A stretch of 35,087 bases of DNA from Parcubacteria group bacterium GW2011_GWA2_48_9 (GTDB lineage Bacteria; Patescibacteriota; Patescibacteriia; UBA10025): assembly GCA_001003705.1 (NCBI GenBank), contig LCPQ01000007.1, positions 1-35,087 on the forward strand, written 5' to 3'. The translations under genes and the position numbers were made by a program. The notes beneath the pieces were generated by a model. That model did no database searches. It was not told the origin of the DNA and saw only the letters and a list, made by a program, of their open reading frames with translations. Positions 8,916 through 15,700 of the stretch are shown piece by piece; position 1 is the stretch's first letter, and every line of letters starts with the position of its first letter.

Positions 8916-9180
8916 AGTTCATCACCCCCTTCGTCATACTGCACTGTGAGGATCATGGTCTCACCCCTTCCTCATGGGTTGATAGTTTGGTCCCGCTCGA
9001 AAGCAGGCGCGGATACAAATCCACATGCGCATCGTATGCGCTCCTTTCTCCTCCCATATGGGGGGGTGAGTATTGGTTTATGAACCAGTTAATTGACTTC
9101 GCATTGTCAAAGAGCCTGTTACAAAAGCCCTTTGTTTTGTACCTTGTGATGTTTCGAAAAATCTCATCACAAAGCCACCC

Positions 9181-9210
9181 ACCGTACCACAAAATATGCT
9201 GTTTTGTCAA
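9181..9210 (-). promoter_or_regulatory. candidate promoter of the 346-aa/122-aa/756-aa operon
   Basis: On the minus strand TTGACA (9210-9205), an 18-bp spacer and TACGGT (9186-9181) form a sigma70-like promoter. The -10 resembles the TAAGGT of the neighbouring SPFH promoter. The leader would be about 260 nt. A second TTGACA at 9110-9105 lacks a good -10. Confidence 0.45.
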
Positions 9211-9222
9211 GCCCTTTGATAG

Positions 9223-9318
9223 TACGAATGTATGAATTCTCTACGAGTATACAAATAAGAAGTTCGGAACTTTCCACGAACCTGATTCGTAGAGGTTTAA
9301 TGGATTCGTACATTCGTA
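9223..9318. repeat. nested inverted-repeat element with TACGAAT half-sites
   Basis: The outer arms TACGAATGTA (9223-9232) and TACATTCGTA (9309-9318) are perfect complements. The pairing extends inward, imperfectly, to about 17 bp. A second pair, CTCTACGA (9239-9246) and TCGTAGAG (9287-9294), lies inside, and AAGTTC-G-GAACTT (9260-9272) is at the centre. ATTCGTA/TACGAAT half-sites occur about four times. This could be a cruciform-forming operator cluster, an RNA structure, or a small mobile element remnant. Confidence 0.6.
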
Positions 9319-9324
9319 ACAGAA

Positions 9325-9353
9325 AAGGGCCACACCTGTGTGATGCAGCCCTT
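9325..9353 (-). terminator. intrinsic terminator of the SPFH gene
   Basis: On the minus strand AAGGGC ... GCCCTT (9353-9348 and 9330-9325) with an inner ACAC/GTGT pairing is followed by TTTTCT. It starts about 20 bp after the stop of the SPFH gene. Confidence 0.75.
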
Positions 9354-9373
9354 CAGGACAGAGCAAATTGAGG

Positions 9374-10465
9374 TTACGCTGCTTTGTTTCGCAACGTTTC
9401 GCTCAGCGCAGTGAGCACATGCGCGGGGAGACCCTGCCGTGCGGCCGTCTCGTCGTTGTCATACCGTCGAACGAGCGCATAGGCCTCCGAAAACACGAGT
9501 GTCTCTTCTGACACCTTCGCAGCAGCCACCATCTGATTCGCGCGCTGGATGTCGCCCGCGACGTCCAAACTCTGCGCGAGCTTTTCGATCCATTGAGAGA
9601 GAATTTCATTCAGCTTCATCTGGATCTGTTCATCGAAGTCGATGCGCGCGATCGGTACGACTTTCAGAACGATGCCGTCTTGTCTCAAGACCGGTGCGAT
9701 GGAGTCAAAGACTTTCTGTACGACTTGGATTCGGATCGCCGTTGCGATATCCGACTGACCCTGACGGACGCCGCCACTCAAGTCGACAAACGTTCCTTGT
9801 TCCAGAGATTTACGGAGGTTATCGAGCAATTGGTAGAGAGAGATGCCGATCAGTTCATCGTGTCGATAAGCCGACACGAGTGTTTCGACGGCCTGGGAAA
9901 CCATCGACCTGATCTTGTCTTCATCCACCTGCGCCCGCAAGTTGTCGTATGCGAGCAACAGCCTGCCGTCAAACCATCTCCAGAATGTTCGCACTTCGTC
10001 TCGCGCCCGCGCGGGATAGAAGAAGCACTGGATAGCGAACTTCATCGTCATCCCGTCCGCTGACAAGTGGACAATGGGAATCAGGAAGTCGCGCTCCCGT
10101 ACGTCAATCGCCTTGACCCGGCAAATGAACGGCACGTAGAATACCAACCCTTCGGGAAGTCCAATAGGTTTGCGACTGCCAAGAAAGACGAGCAATCCCC
10201 GATGCGCCTCCGGAACGACAGTCGACCCGAAGAAAAACATGACCGTAACGAAGATGATGGCATCCCACACGATGTTCGTGCGAACAGCGTATAGGAGGGC
10301 AATCCATGCCCCGAAGAGGATCACCTGCATAAAGGCTACGAGGTGGTTTCTCCTCTCCGGTGAAAAACTGGGAGTAAGACTTGTAGTAGCGTTTCGAAAC
10401 GCTTTGATAATGCTGCGCTTCGGGCGGGATCCTCCGGTCGTGTCCATCGGACCCCCGTTACTCAT
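9374..10465 (-). CDS. SPFH/band 7 domain membrane protein
   Basis: 363 residues. After a polar N-terminus there are two hydrophobic segments (~43-62 and ~66-82) ending in G-S-T-V-V-P-E-A-H-R-G-L, the usual junction between membrane anchor and SPFH domain. Residues ~85-270 fit an SPFH/band 7 fold (E-x-x-R-G-x-x-x-x-L-G, later V-x-x-I-A-R-I-D-F-D). The remainder is a helical Ala/Glu/Gln-rich region, as in stomatin/flotillin-type proteins that oligomerise at membranes. SPFH proteins organise membrane microdomains or regulate membrane proteases; the partner here is unknown. GGAGG at 10472-10476 sits 6 nt before the ATG, and a consensus promoter lies upstream. It has its own promoter and terminator but lies head-to-tail with the 346/122/756-aa operon, so a shared membrane function is plausible. 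Confidence 0.85.
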   Translation of the reverse strand: MSNGGPMDTTGGSRPKRSIIKAFRNATTSLTPSFSPERRNHLVAFMQVILFGAWIALLYAVRTNIVWDAIIFVTVMFFFGSTVVPEAHRGLLVFLGSRKPIGLPEGLVFYVPFICRVKAIDVRERDFLIPIVHLSADGMTMKFAIQCFFYPARARDEVRTFWRWFDGRLLLAYDNLRAQVDEDKIRSMVSQAVETLVSAYRHDELIGISLYQLLDNLRKSLEQGTFVDLSGGVRQGQSDIATAIRIQVVQKVFDSIAPVLRQDGIVLKVVPIARIDFDEQIQMKLNEILSQWIEKLAQSLDVAGDIQRANQMVAAAKVSEETLVFSEAYALVRRYDNDETAARQGLPAHVLTALSETLRNKAA

Positions 10466-10524
10466 GGCGAACCTCCTTCGCGTTGAATGTGATGAACCGT
10501 ATTACTACTGTTGATTTTCGCGCT

Positions 10525-10553
10525 ACCTTACCCCGAATCGGTTTATTTGTCAA
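10525..10553 (-). promoter_or_regulatory. promoter of the SPFH gene
   Basis: Minus-strand TTGACA (10553-10548), a 17-bp spacer and TAAGGT (10530-10525), about 60 bp upstream of the ATG. The -35 is a perfect consensus. Confidence 0.7.
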
Positions 10554-10567
10554 CCCCGAAAATTGCG

Positions 10568-11125
10568 TTAATAGAAAAGTAGTTTGATTAGTTTTGTATC
10601 CATAAGTTGATATGGCATATGGTGATATTTCTTTGGTAACCGAGCTTTAATGGGATTAAATCGGATGTATTCGACGACGGTGTAGAGATATGCGTCAGTA
10701 TTGACGGTGCGGGAGTAAAATCGCGGTTGAAGGACGGAATAATTGATACCGAATTTTTGGCGTATTTCGGTGGCGAAATAGGATTTAATACCGTGTATCA
10801 ATTCGGAAACATTTTTTCCCCGAGCGCACCCGTCCCTGGGTGCGATCGGATAAACTTTGCCGATCGCGGACGCAGAGGCCCGCGCTCGGGGAATATGGAT
10901 GTCCCCGGCTCCGATGATGGGGGTTTGTTGACACGTCAACACGTGCACGTGGTCCGGCATGATTTGGTATGCTAAAATGTTGAACCGTTTCAACCGGCCG
11001 GCATTGAATATTATTCTCGACAACATTTCCGCATATTCTCCATCCTCAAATATCTTTAAATCAACTCGCGTTCGGAACGTGACAAAATACGGATATTGGT
11101 CAAGGTATATTCTTCGTTGGGTCAT
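10568..11125 (-). CDS. REP-associated tyrosine transposase (RAYT, Y1_Tnp/IS200-like) with an in-frame palindromic insertion
   Basis: 185 residues. The N-terminal Y-F-V-T-F-R-T and the HUH motif M-P-D-H-V-H-V (residues ~56-62) define the Y1 transposase superfamily. Helix I-K-S-Y-F-A-T-E-I and Q-P-R-F-Y-S-R-T-V-N-T, followed by the Y-I-R-F-N-P end, match single-domain RAYT proteins. These cut and rejoin single-stranded DNA at REP palindromes. Between the HUH motif and the Y-F helix the usual short link is replaced by a ~25-residue Arg/Ala/Gly-rich stretch (about residues 79-103) encoded by a DNA palindrome (10818-10891). The gene starts directly after the stop of the ComEC-type hydrolase gene. 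No terminal repeats of a full insertion sequence are seen. It may be active, or disabled by the insert. Confidence 0.85.
   Translation of the reverse strand: MTQRRIYLDQYPYFVTFRTRVDLKIFEDGEYAEMLSRIIFNAGRLKRFNILAYQIMPDHVHVLTCQQTPIIGAGDIHIPRARASASAIGKVYPIAPRDGCARGKNVSELIHGIKSYFATEIRQKFGINYSVLQPRFYSRTVNTDAYLYTVVEYIRFNPIKARLPKKYHHMPYQLMDTKLIKLLFY
10818..10891. repeat. composite palindromic element inside the RAYT gene
   Basis: CCCCGAGCGC (10818-10827) pairs with GCGCTCGGGG (10882-10891). Within it lie GCACCC/GGGTGC (10826-10831, 10838-10843) and CGATCGG/CCGATCG (10843-10849, 10860-10866). The 74-bp unit can fold into a multi-hairpin structure, is far more GC-rich than the flanking gene sequence, and keeps the frame open. 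Confidence 0.75.
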
Positions 11126-11126
11126 A

Positions 11127-11984
11127 TTACTTCATCCAAACTTTATGTCCATCACTCACCAACGTAATCCTCCCAAGCTGGTCATTTCTCAATACTTCAA
11201 CGTCCGCCGCGTCTAATCTCTCGAGCACTTCCTCATGCGGATGTCCAAACGAGTTGTCTTTCCCAGCCTGAATGACGCCAATATCGGGAGTAACGGCTTC
11301 AATAAACTCGCTTGAGGACGACGACCTGCTCCCGTGGTGACCGATCTTCAAAACGTCCGCTGAAACATCCACACCCCTGTGCAATAACTGCTTCTCAACC
11401 TCGCTGCTCGCATCTCCGGTAAAAAGAAACATCTCGCTACCATAGACAAGTTTGAGCTGGACTGAAGTGTCATTGACGTCTTCGAAACTTTTTCCGCTCA
11501 AATTTTCAAACGGGTATAGCACGCCAATCCGTACCTCACCGAAGTCGAGCTCAGTGCCGCCAATGGCTGTAAGAATGTTGGCGAGTTCATGTGCAACCGA
11601 ATCTTCCCAAGCACGGAATCCTGCGCTTTCTCCAACGACACCTGTGTAAAGAACGTTTCGAACATCATACCGGTGAAGAACCTCAATCTGGCCAGTTACA
11701 TGATCTGCGTCTCCGTGCGTCAGCACCATGAGATCAATCGTACGTTCGTAGAATGGCAATGCCCGCCCAAGTTCTGCGAGCACTGATGTATCGGGTCCGC
11801 CGTCGATGAGAATAACTTGCCCGGAAGGTGTTTCAATGAGAATACTGTCACCCTGGCCGACATTAAGAAATGTTACTTCGAGGAGGTCATTTTTTTGAAA
11901 ATACGCAATTGAAAAAAGAGTTGCGAGAATAGCCGTTACTCCTAAAAGATATATGCCTATTTTCTTGCGTTTATTCTCAATCAT
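11127..11984 (-). CDS. ComEC/Rec2-type metallo-beta-lactamase-fold hydrolase
   Basis: 285 residues: a short N-terminal membrane anchor (~10-29), then the metallo-beta-lactamase fold. F-L-N-V-G-Q-G-D-S (39-47) is the ComEC-family signature. T-H-G-D-A-D-H (89-95) supplies metal ligands; F-T-G-D-A-S and K-I-G-H-H-G-S-R further on complete the site. In most bacteria this domain is the C-terminal part of ComEC, where it is thought to degrade the non-transported strand during DNA uptake. Here it is a separate anchored protein, and the ComEC membrane part (13990-15462) lacks it. A nuclease role facing the outside is inference from the family. It is divergent from the aldolase gene, and the RAYT gene follows with no gap. 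Confidence 0.85.
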   Translation of the reverse strand: MIENKRKKIGIYLLGVTAILATLFSIAYFQKNDLLEVTFLNVGQGDSILIETPSGQVILIDGGPDTSVLAELGRALPFYERTIDLMVLTHGDADHVTGQIEVLHRYDVRNVLYTGVVGESAGFRAWEDSVAHELANILTAIGGTELDFGEVRIGVLYPFENLSGKSFEDVNDTSVQLKLVYGSEMFLFTGDASSEVEKQLLHRGVDVSADVLKIGHHGSRSSSSSEFIEAVTPDIGVIQAGKDNSFGHPHEEVLERLDAADVEVLRNDQLGRITLVSDGHKVWMK

Positions 11985-11989
11985 ATACT

Positions 11990-12019
11990 TTGACGAAAAG
12001 ACATAAAAAATGGTATTCT
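11990..12019 (+). promoter_or_regulatory. promoter of the aldolase-glpX operon, with overlapping palindrome
   Basis: TTGACG (11990-11995), an 18-bp spacer and TATTCT (12014-12019) lie about 65 bp upstream of the aldolase ATG. A CTTATC-CTTA-GATAAG palindrome (12018-12033) sits at the expected transcription start and could be an operator. The leader carries no ribosome binding site near the ATG. Confidence 0.5.
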
Positions 12020-12085
12020 TATCCTTAGATAAGGAGTAGATACTTTGTCCTCGTGACCAATATTTAATCTTTCAATACAACGCGT

Positions 12086-13003
12086 ATGACCAAACGTGTG
12101 CAAGAGATCTTGAGCTGGTATGAAGCGCAGCCGAAAGCCGTCCGTACAAACCTGCAGAGAATTCTAGAGCATGGCCGTCTCGGCGGCACCGGAAGATTGG
12201 TCATCCTTCCCGTCGACCAGGGCGTGGAACACGGGCCCGATCGTTCGTTCGCCGCAAATCCCGCCGGATACGATCCTCTGTATCATTTTAAACTAGCAGT
12301 GGAAGCCGGATGCAGTGCGCATGCGGCGCCGCTTGGTGCGCTGGAAATGGGTGCGCATCTCTATGCCGATAAAATTCCGCTTATCTTGAAGGCAAACGGC
12401 AGCGAAGGGCTTTCTAAGACATCCGACGCATTTTCAACGCTATTTGCTACAGTCGATGACGCCGTCCGGCTCGGCTGCGCGGCAATCGGATACACCATCT
12501 ACCCGGGGTCTGCCTTAAGCCCGCAGATGTACCAAATCTTGCGCGACCTCATCGCTGAAGCAAGAAGTAAGGGTCTCGTGTCAGTTGTCTGGGCGTATCC
12601 GAGGGGTTCGGGACTCCCGTCAAAGGAAGCTGAAACAGCTATCGATATCGTGTCGTACGCCGCGCATCTCTCCTGCCAACTAGGCGCGCATATTGTGAAA
12701 GTCAAATTGCCGTCAAGCCATGTCGCGCTCGAAGTGAATCAAAAGGTCTATGAAAAATACCAAATTCCTATTTCTACACTTACCGAACGGGTGAAGCATG
12801 TCGTGCAATGCGCTTTCAACGGCCAACGCATCGTAATCTTTTCTGGCGTAGAAGCAAAAGATGAACAAGCTGTATTGGAAGAAATAAAGGCTGTACGCGA
12901 TGGTGGTGGGTTTGGATCGATCATCGGGCGTAACTCGTTTCAACGGCCGTGGGATGATGCAGTCGGCTTCCTCGGAAAAGTCATGGCTATCTATGAAAAA
13001 TAG
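12086..13003 (+). CDS. fbaB: class I fructose-bisphosphate aldolase (DhnA/FbaB family)
   Basis: 305 residues. Reversible cleavage of fructose 1,6-bisphosphate to glyceraldehyde 3-phosphate and dihydroxyacetone phosphate through a lysine Schiff base. L-P-V-D-Q-G-V-E-H-G (~42-51) is the DhnA-family N-terminal signature. I-V-K-V-K-L-P (~199-205) carries the candidate Schiff-base lysine, and G-S-I-I-G-R-N-S-F-Q-R-P near the C-terminus is the phosphate-binding end of the barrel. The length fits the family. It is followed after 24 bp by glpX; the pair supplies two consecutive gluconeogenic steps. There is no Shine-Dalgarno sequence before the ATG. Confidence 0.92.
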   Translation: MTKRVQEILSWYEAQPKAVRTNLQRILEHGRLGGTGRLVILPVDQGVEHGPDRSFAANPAGYDPLYHFKLAVEAGCSAHAAPLGALEMGAHLYADKIPLILKANGSEGLSKTSDAFSTLFATVDDAVRLGCAAIGYTIYPGSALSPQMYQILRDLIAEARSKGLVSVVWAYPRGSGLPSKEAETAIDIVSYAAHLSCQLGAHIVKVKLPSSHVALEVNQKVYEKYQIPISTLTERVKHVVQCAFNGQRIVIFSGVEAKDEQAVLEEIKAVRDGGGFGSIIGRNSFQRPWDDAVGFLGKVMAIYEK

Positions 13004-13027
13004 GTAGAACCTGTTTCGCTAACACCC

Positions 13028-13975
13028 ATGGATAGAAATATTGGACTGGAATTCGTGAGGGTAACTGAGGCGGCTGCCATAGCGGCCTCCGAGCATATTG
13101 GCAGCGGCGATAAGAAAGAAGCTGACCGGGCGGCGACTGAAGCGATGCGCCGAGAGTTTAATTTTGTCGGAATCAGCGGTACCGTCGTCATCGGCGAGGG
13201 TGAGCGCGATGAGGCACCGATGCTTTACATAGGCGAAAAAGTGGGAAGCGGCGGCCTCGAACTGGACATCGCCGTCGATCCGCTCGAATGCACGAACAGT
13301 GTCGCTGACGGCGGATCAAATTCTCTCGCCGTTATAGCGGCAGGCAGGACTGGCAAGCTGCTTAAAGCGCCCGATACATACATGTGGAAGCTCGCCGTCG
13401 GGCCGCGTGCGGCTAACGCTATCGACCTTACGAAGCCTGTGGCGGATAATCTCAACAATATAGCTGCAGCACTGGGTAAGACGATCGACCGATTAGTGGT
13501 AGTCATCCTTCGCCGCGACCGGCATAAGGAACTGGTGGAAGAAGTGCGGGCAACCGGCGCGAGAATTCATTTCATCGAAGATGGTGATGTCGCAGGAGCC
13601 ATCGCTACTGCGCTACCAGACAGTCCTGTCGATGTTTTATACAATATCGGGGCGGCACCTGAGGGAGTCTTAGCCGCAGCGGCATTGCGCTGCATGGGTG
13701 GTGCCATACAAGCAAAGTTTGTATGGAAAGATGAGGCGCAGATTCAGCGCGCGAAAAGTATGGGCATCACCGATCCTGATAAAATCTACACCACTGATGA
13801 GCTCGCGGGCGGTGATGTTATCTTCGCCGCCACTGGCATCACTGCCGGCGATCTTTTGCAGGGGGTACGAGCTGAGCGACAATTTACCATGACCCATTCG
13901 ATTATCGGAAGGAGTAAATCGGGCACCGTGCGTCTCATGGAAACGCGGCACAACTTCGGGAAGCACAATAGTTAG
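13028..13975 (+). CDS. glpX: fructose-1,6-bisphosphatase class II (GlpX)
   Basis: 315 residues, the usual GlpX length. Hydrolyses fructose 1,6-bisphosphate to fructose 6-phosphate in gluconeogenesis with divalent metal. Visible signatures: N-terminal R-N-I-G-L-E-F-V-R-V-T-E-A-A-A, G-E-G-E-R-D-E-A-P-M-L (metal site, ~57-67), and G-A-A-P-E-G-V-L-A-A-A-A-L. The lithium-sensitive phosphatase motif reads D-P-L-E-C-T-N here; most family members have Gly where this has Cys. It is co-directional with the aldolase and forms a two-gene operon. The stop is only 14 bp from the end of the convergent comEC gene. Confidence 0.92.
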   Translation: MDRNIGLEFVRVTEAAAIAASEHIGSGDKKEADRAATEAMRREFNFVGISGTVVIGEGERDEAPMLYIGEKVGSGGLELDIAVDPLECTNSVADGGSNSLAVIAAGRTGKLLKAPDTYMWKLAVGPRAANAIDLTKPVADNLNNIAAALGKTIDRLVVVILRRDRHKELVEEVRATGARIHFIEDGDVAGAIATALPDSPVDVLYNIGAAPEGVLAAAALRCMGGAIQAKFVWKDEAQIQRAKSMGITDPDKIYTTDELAGGDVIFAATGITAGDLLQGVRAERQFTMTHSIIGRSKSGTVRLMETRHNFGKHNS

Positions 13976-13989
13976 ACGTTTGCTGGTAA

Positions 13990-15462
13990 CTAATGCGCAT
14001 GAGCCATTCGAGGCTTTTTTCGGATTTTCCAAAGAACGATTCCCATACTTGCATAAGCAATGGCGCTCCCAATCCAGTGGAACGACTCAATTTCAAATGA
14101 GATATACGGCAGCGCTGCAACCGTCTCAACAATGAATAAAATGCCCCGCAACACTGCCCACGCTCCCCATGCGCACACCGTTCCGAGCGGGATCCATGCG
14201 ACAGCCGTTACTCCTGTAATAAACCCTACTGCCATAGCAACAGGGATGAGTGGAAGTATGAGTACGTTGACCAGCGGTGCTATAAGTGAAAAGCGTCCAA
14301 ACGTCGTGAGAATAAGTGGCGTAGTCAGAATAATGGCTGATAGTGTCGCGACCATGCTCGAGCGGATTTCGAATACATCAGGCAGTGGTTTGAAAACCTT
14401 TTCAAGATACGGTGAAAGGTATACGAGGCCAATAGTGGCAAGAAACGAGAGTTGAAACCCTGCGTCGAAGACAAGCACCTTTGGAGTGATAACAACCATC
14501 ACGAAAGCGGCAAATACCAGCGCGTTGGTGATCCTACTCAACCGTCCGAGACGCCGTGCGACCAGCACCAGGGCTCCCATAATTCCCGCTCGCACGATGG
14601 ACGCCTGTCCGCCCGTCATGAGGATAAAAAGCCCGACCGCACTGAGTGAAATCCAAAACGCTTTGTTTCGGGGAATCCACAGCGCTTTACAAAAGTTCTG
14701 AATAAACACGGCGATAATACTGATATTGAACCCTGACAACGCAATAATATGGGTTGTCCCCGTCTTTTGGAACGCTTCTAGGAGCCAGGCAGGTATCGAA
14801 TGTTTTGCACCGAGGATCAGCCCACCTAAGAATGACGCCTCTGGCTCGGGTACGACTTGGTTTATTCGGCTGACAAACTTCTGTTTGAGCCTATACACTA
14901 CACTTAAGACCGGATTGCCTTCGCCCGATGCTTCCTTTTCGATTCGCGGGCGATAGCAAATAGAATAAATGTCGTACCTTGCAAGATAGGCGTCATATGC
15001 GAAGTCTTCGATCGGCTCCGGCGCTTGAAGTTCACATTCAATGCGCAGAATATCCCCATAGGCATACGCGGGGTACTGTGGTGATTTCACCAACACCTTT
15101 CCTTGCACTTTTTTACCTTCAACCTCGCGTGATACTATCGTCAACTTCATGTGATCTTGCCTTACATCAGGCTCTTCGTAAACGACGCCTACGAATTGCA
15201 CTTTATTCCCATTAAACGCTTGTATGATATCGAAGTCTTCTGCGGGCTGTGAAAGCCGGTATCGCACTATTCCGGCAAGAAGAAATATTACGGCGATTGC
15301 GCCAACTCTCACGGCTTTCTTTTTCCAAAAAACAACCATCGCTACTGCACCCAGCATGAGTGGTAAATACAATACGTGCGCGGGTACGGTTAAAAATGAG
15401 GCGATGCCCACCCCAGCAATAAAACTTAGTAATACTACTATAAAAGCCCTCGACTTAGTCAT
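13990..15462 (-). CDS. comEC: ComEC/Rec2 family competence membrane protein (without hydrolase domain)
   Basis: 490 residues. Two or three N-terminal hydrophobic segments are followed by a DUF4131-like beta domain (~75-165, with G-V-V-Y-E-E-P-D-V-R). Then comes the Competence domain with its typical F-L-G-G-L-I-L-G (~210), T-G-T-T-H-I-I-A-L-S-G-F-N (~237-249) and M-T-G-G-Q-A-S-I-V-R-A-G-I-M-G, and about ten hydrophobic segments. In transforming bacteria it forms the channel for single-stranded DNA across the cytoplasmic membrane. The usual C-terminal metallo-beta-lactamase domain is absent; a separate gene at 11127-11984 supplies it. The final residues are basic and His-rich. Confidence 0.92.
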   Translation of the reverse strand: MTKSRAFIVVLLSFIAGVGIASFLTVPAHVLYLPLMLGAVAMVVFWKKKAVRVGAIAVIFLLAGIVRYRLSQPAEDFDIIQAFNGNKVQFVGVVYEEPDVRQDHMKLTIVSREVEGKKVQGKVLVKSPQYPAYAYGDILRIECELQAPEPIEDFAYDAYLARYDIYSICYRPRIEKEASGEGNPVLSVVYRLKQKFVSRINQVVPEPEASFLGGLILGAKHSIPAWLLEAFQKTGTTHIIALSGFNISIIAVFIQNFCKALWIPRNKAFWISLSAVGLFILMTGGQASIVRAGIMGALVLVARRLGRLSRITNALVFAAFVMVVITPKVLVFDAGFQLSFLATIGLVYLSPYLEKVFKPLPDVFEIRSSMVATLSAIILTTPLILTTFGRFSLIAPLVNVLILPLIPVAMAVGFITGVTAVAWIPLGTVCAWGAWAVLRGILFIVETVAALPYISFEIESFHWIGSAIAYASMGIVLWKIRKKPRMAHAH

Positions 15463-15499
15463 ACGTCGAGCGATCTGGTAAATGTGAAATCTCTTTTCT

Positions 15500-15527
15500 A
15501 TTTTAGCATATGAGCTTGAACGGTCAA
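15500..15527 (-). promoter_or_regulatory. promoter of comEC
   Basis: Minus-strand TTGACC (15527-15522), a 16-bp spacer and TAAAAT (15505-15500), about 38 bp upstream of the ATG. Confidence 0.55.
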
Positions 15528-15552
15528 CCTACGAGCACCCCACTTTCTTTTC

Positions 15553-15632
15553 CTGTCATTCCGAACTTGTTTCGGAATATAACCCTGTTTTCATGTAACA
15601 AACGATATCCTAAAACAAGTTCAGGATGACAG
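15553..15632. repeat. paired TGTCATTCCGAA-type palindromic repeats
   Basis: The arm 15553-15580 and the reverse complement of 15605-15632 match at 23 of 28 positions, and each arm is itself a hairpin (for example TTCCGAA...TTCGGAA). The words TGTCATTCCGAACTTGTTTC and GAACTTG...AGGATGACA belong to a repeat type widespread in intergenic regions of unrelated bacterial genomes. It lies between the prfB stop and the comEC promoter. Confidence 0.65.
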
Positions 15633-15659
15633 ATGTCGGTGGGCTGTCGTCTCTTGTGC

Positions 15660-15700
15660 AGCCTATTAATTCGTTAACTCGCAATTCGTTAATGCGTTAA
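15660..15700. repeat. degenerate AATTCGTTAA spacer repeat after the prfB stop codon
   Basis: Degenerate direct units (attaattcgtta, actcgcaattcgtta, atgcgttaatta) directly follow the minus-strand prfB stop. Same style as 24540-24679. Confidence 0.5.

Larger units (their letters stand above)
8916..9373. other. 458-bp regulatory intergenic region with stacked inverted repeats
   Basis: No convincing gene. It holds, from right to left: the SPFH-gene terminator (9325-9353), a nested inverted-repeat element (9223-9318), a candidate minus-strand promoter (9181-9210), two adjacent inverted repeats (TTGTGATG/CATCACAA at 9144-9151 and 9165-9172; TACAAAA/TTTTGTA at 9120-9126 and 9135-9141), and a long leader. 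The leader contains a 23-codon minus-strand frame (9032-8961) behind a strong GGAGGAGAAAGGAG sequence and a second 20-codon frame that overlaps the start of the 346-aa gene. Either could be a leader peptide; neither is supported beyond its ribosome site. Confidence 0.5.

Noticed and set aside
8953-9210. 85-aa minus-strand frame in the operon leader
   Set aside because: It starts at a TTG that is the predicted -35 element and crosses the inverted repeats; no ribosome site.
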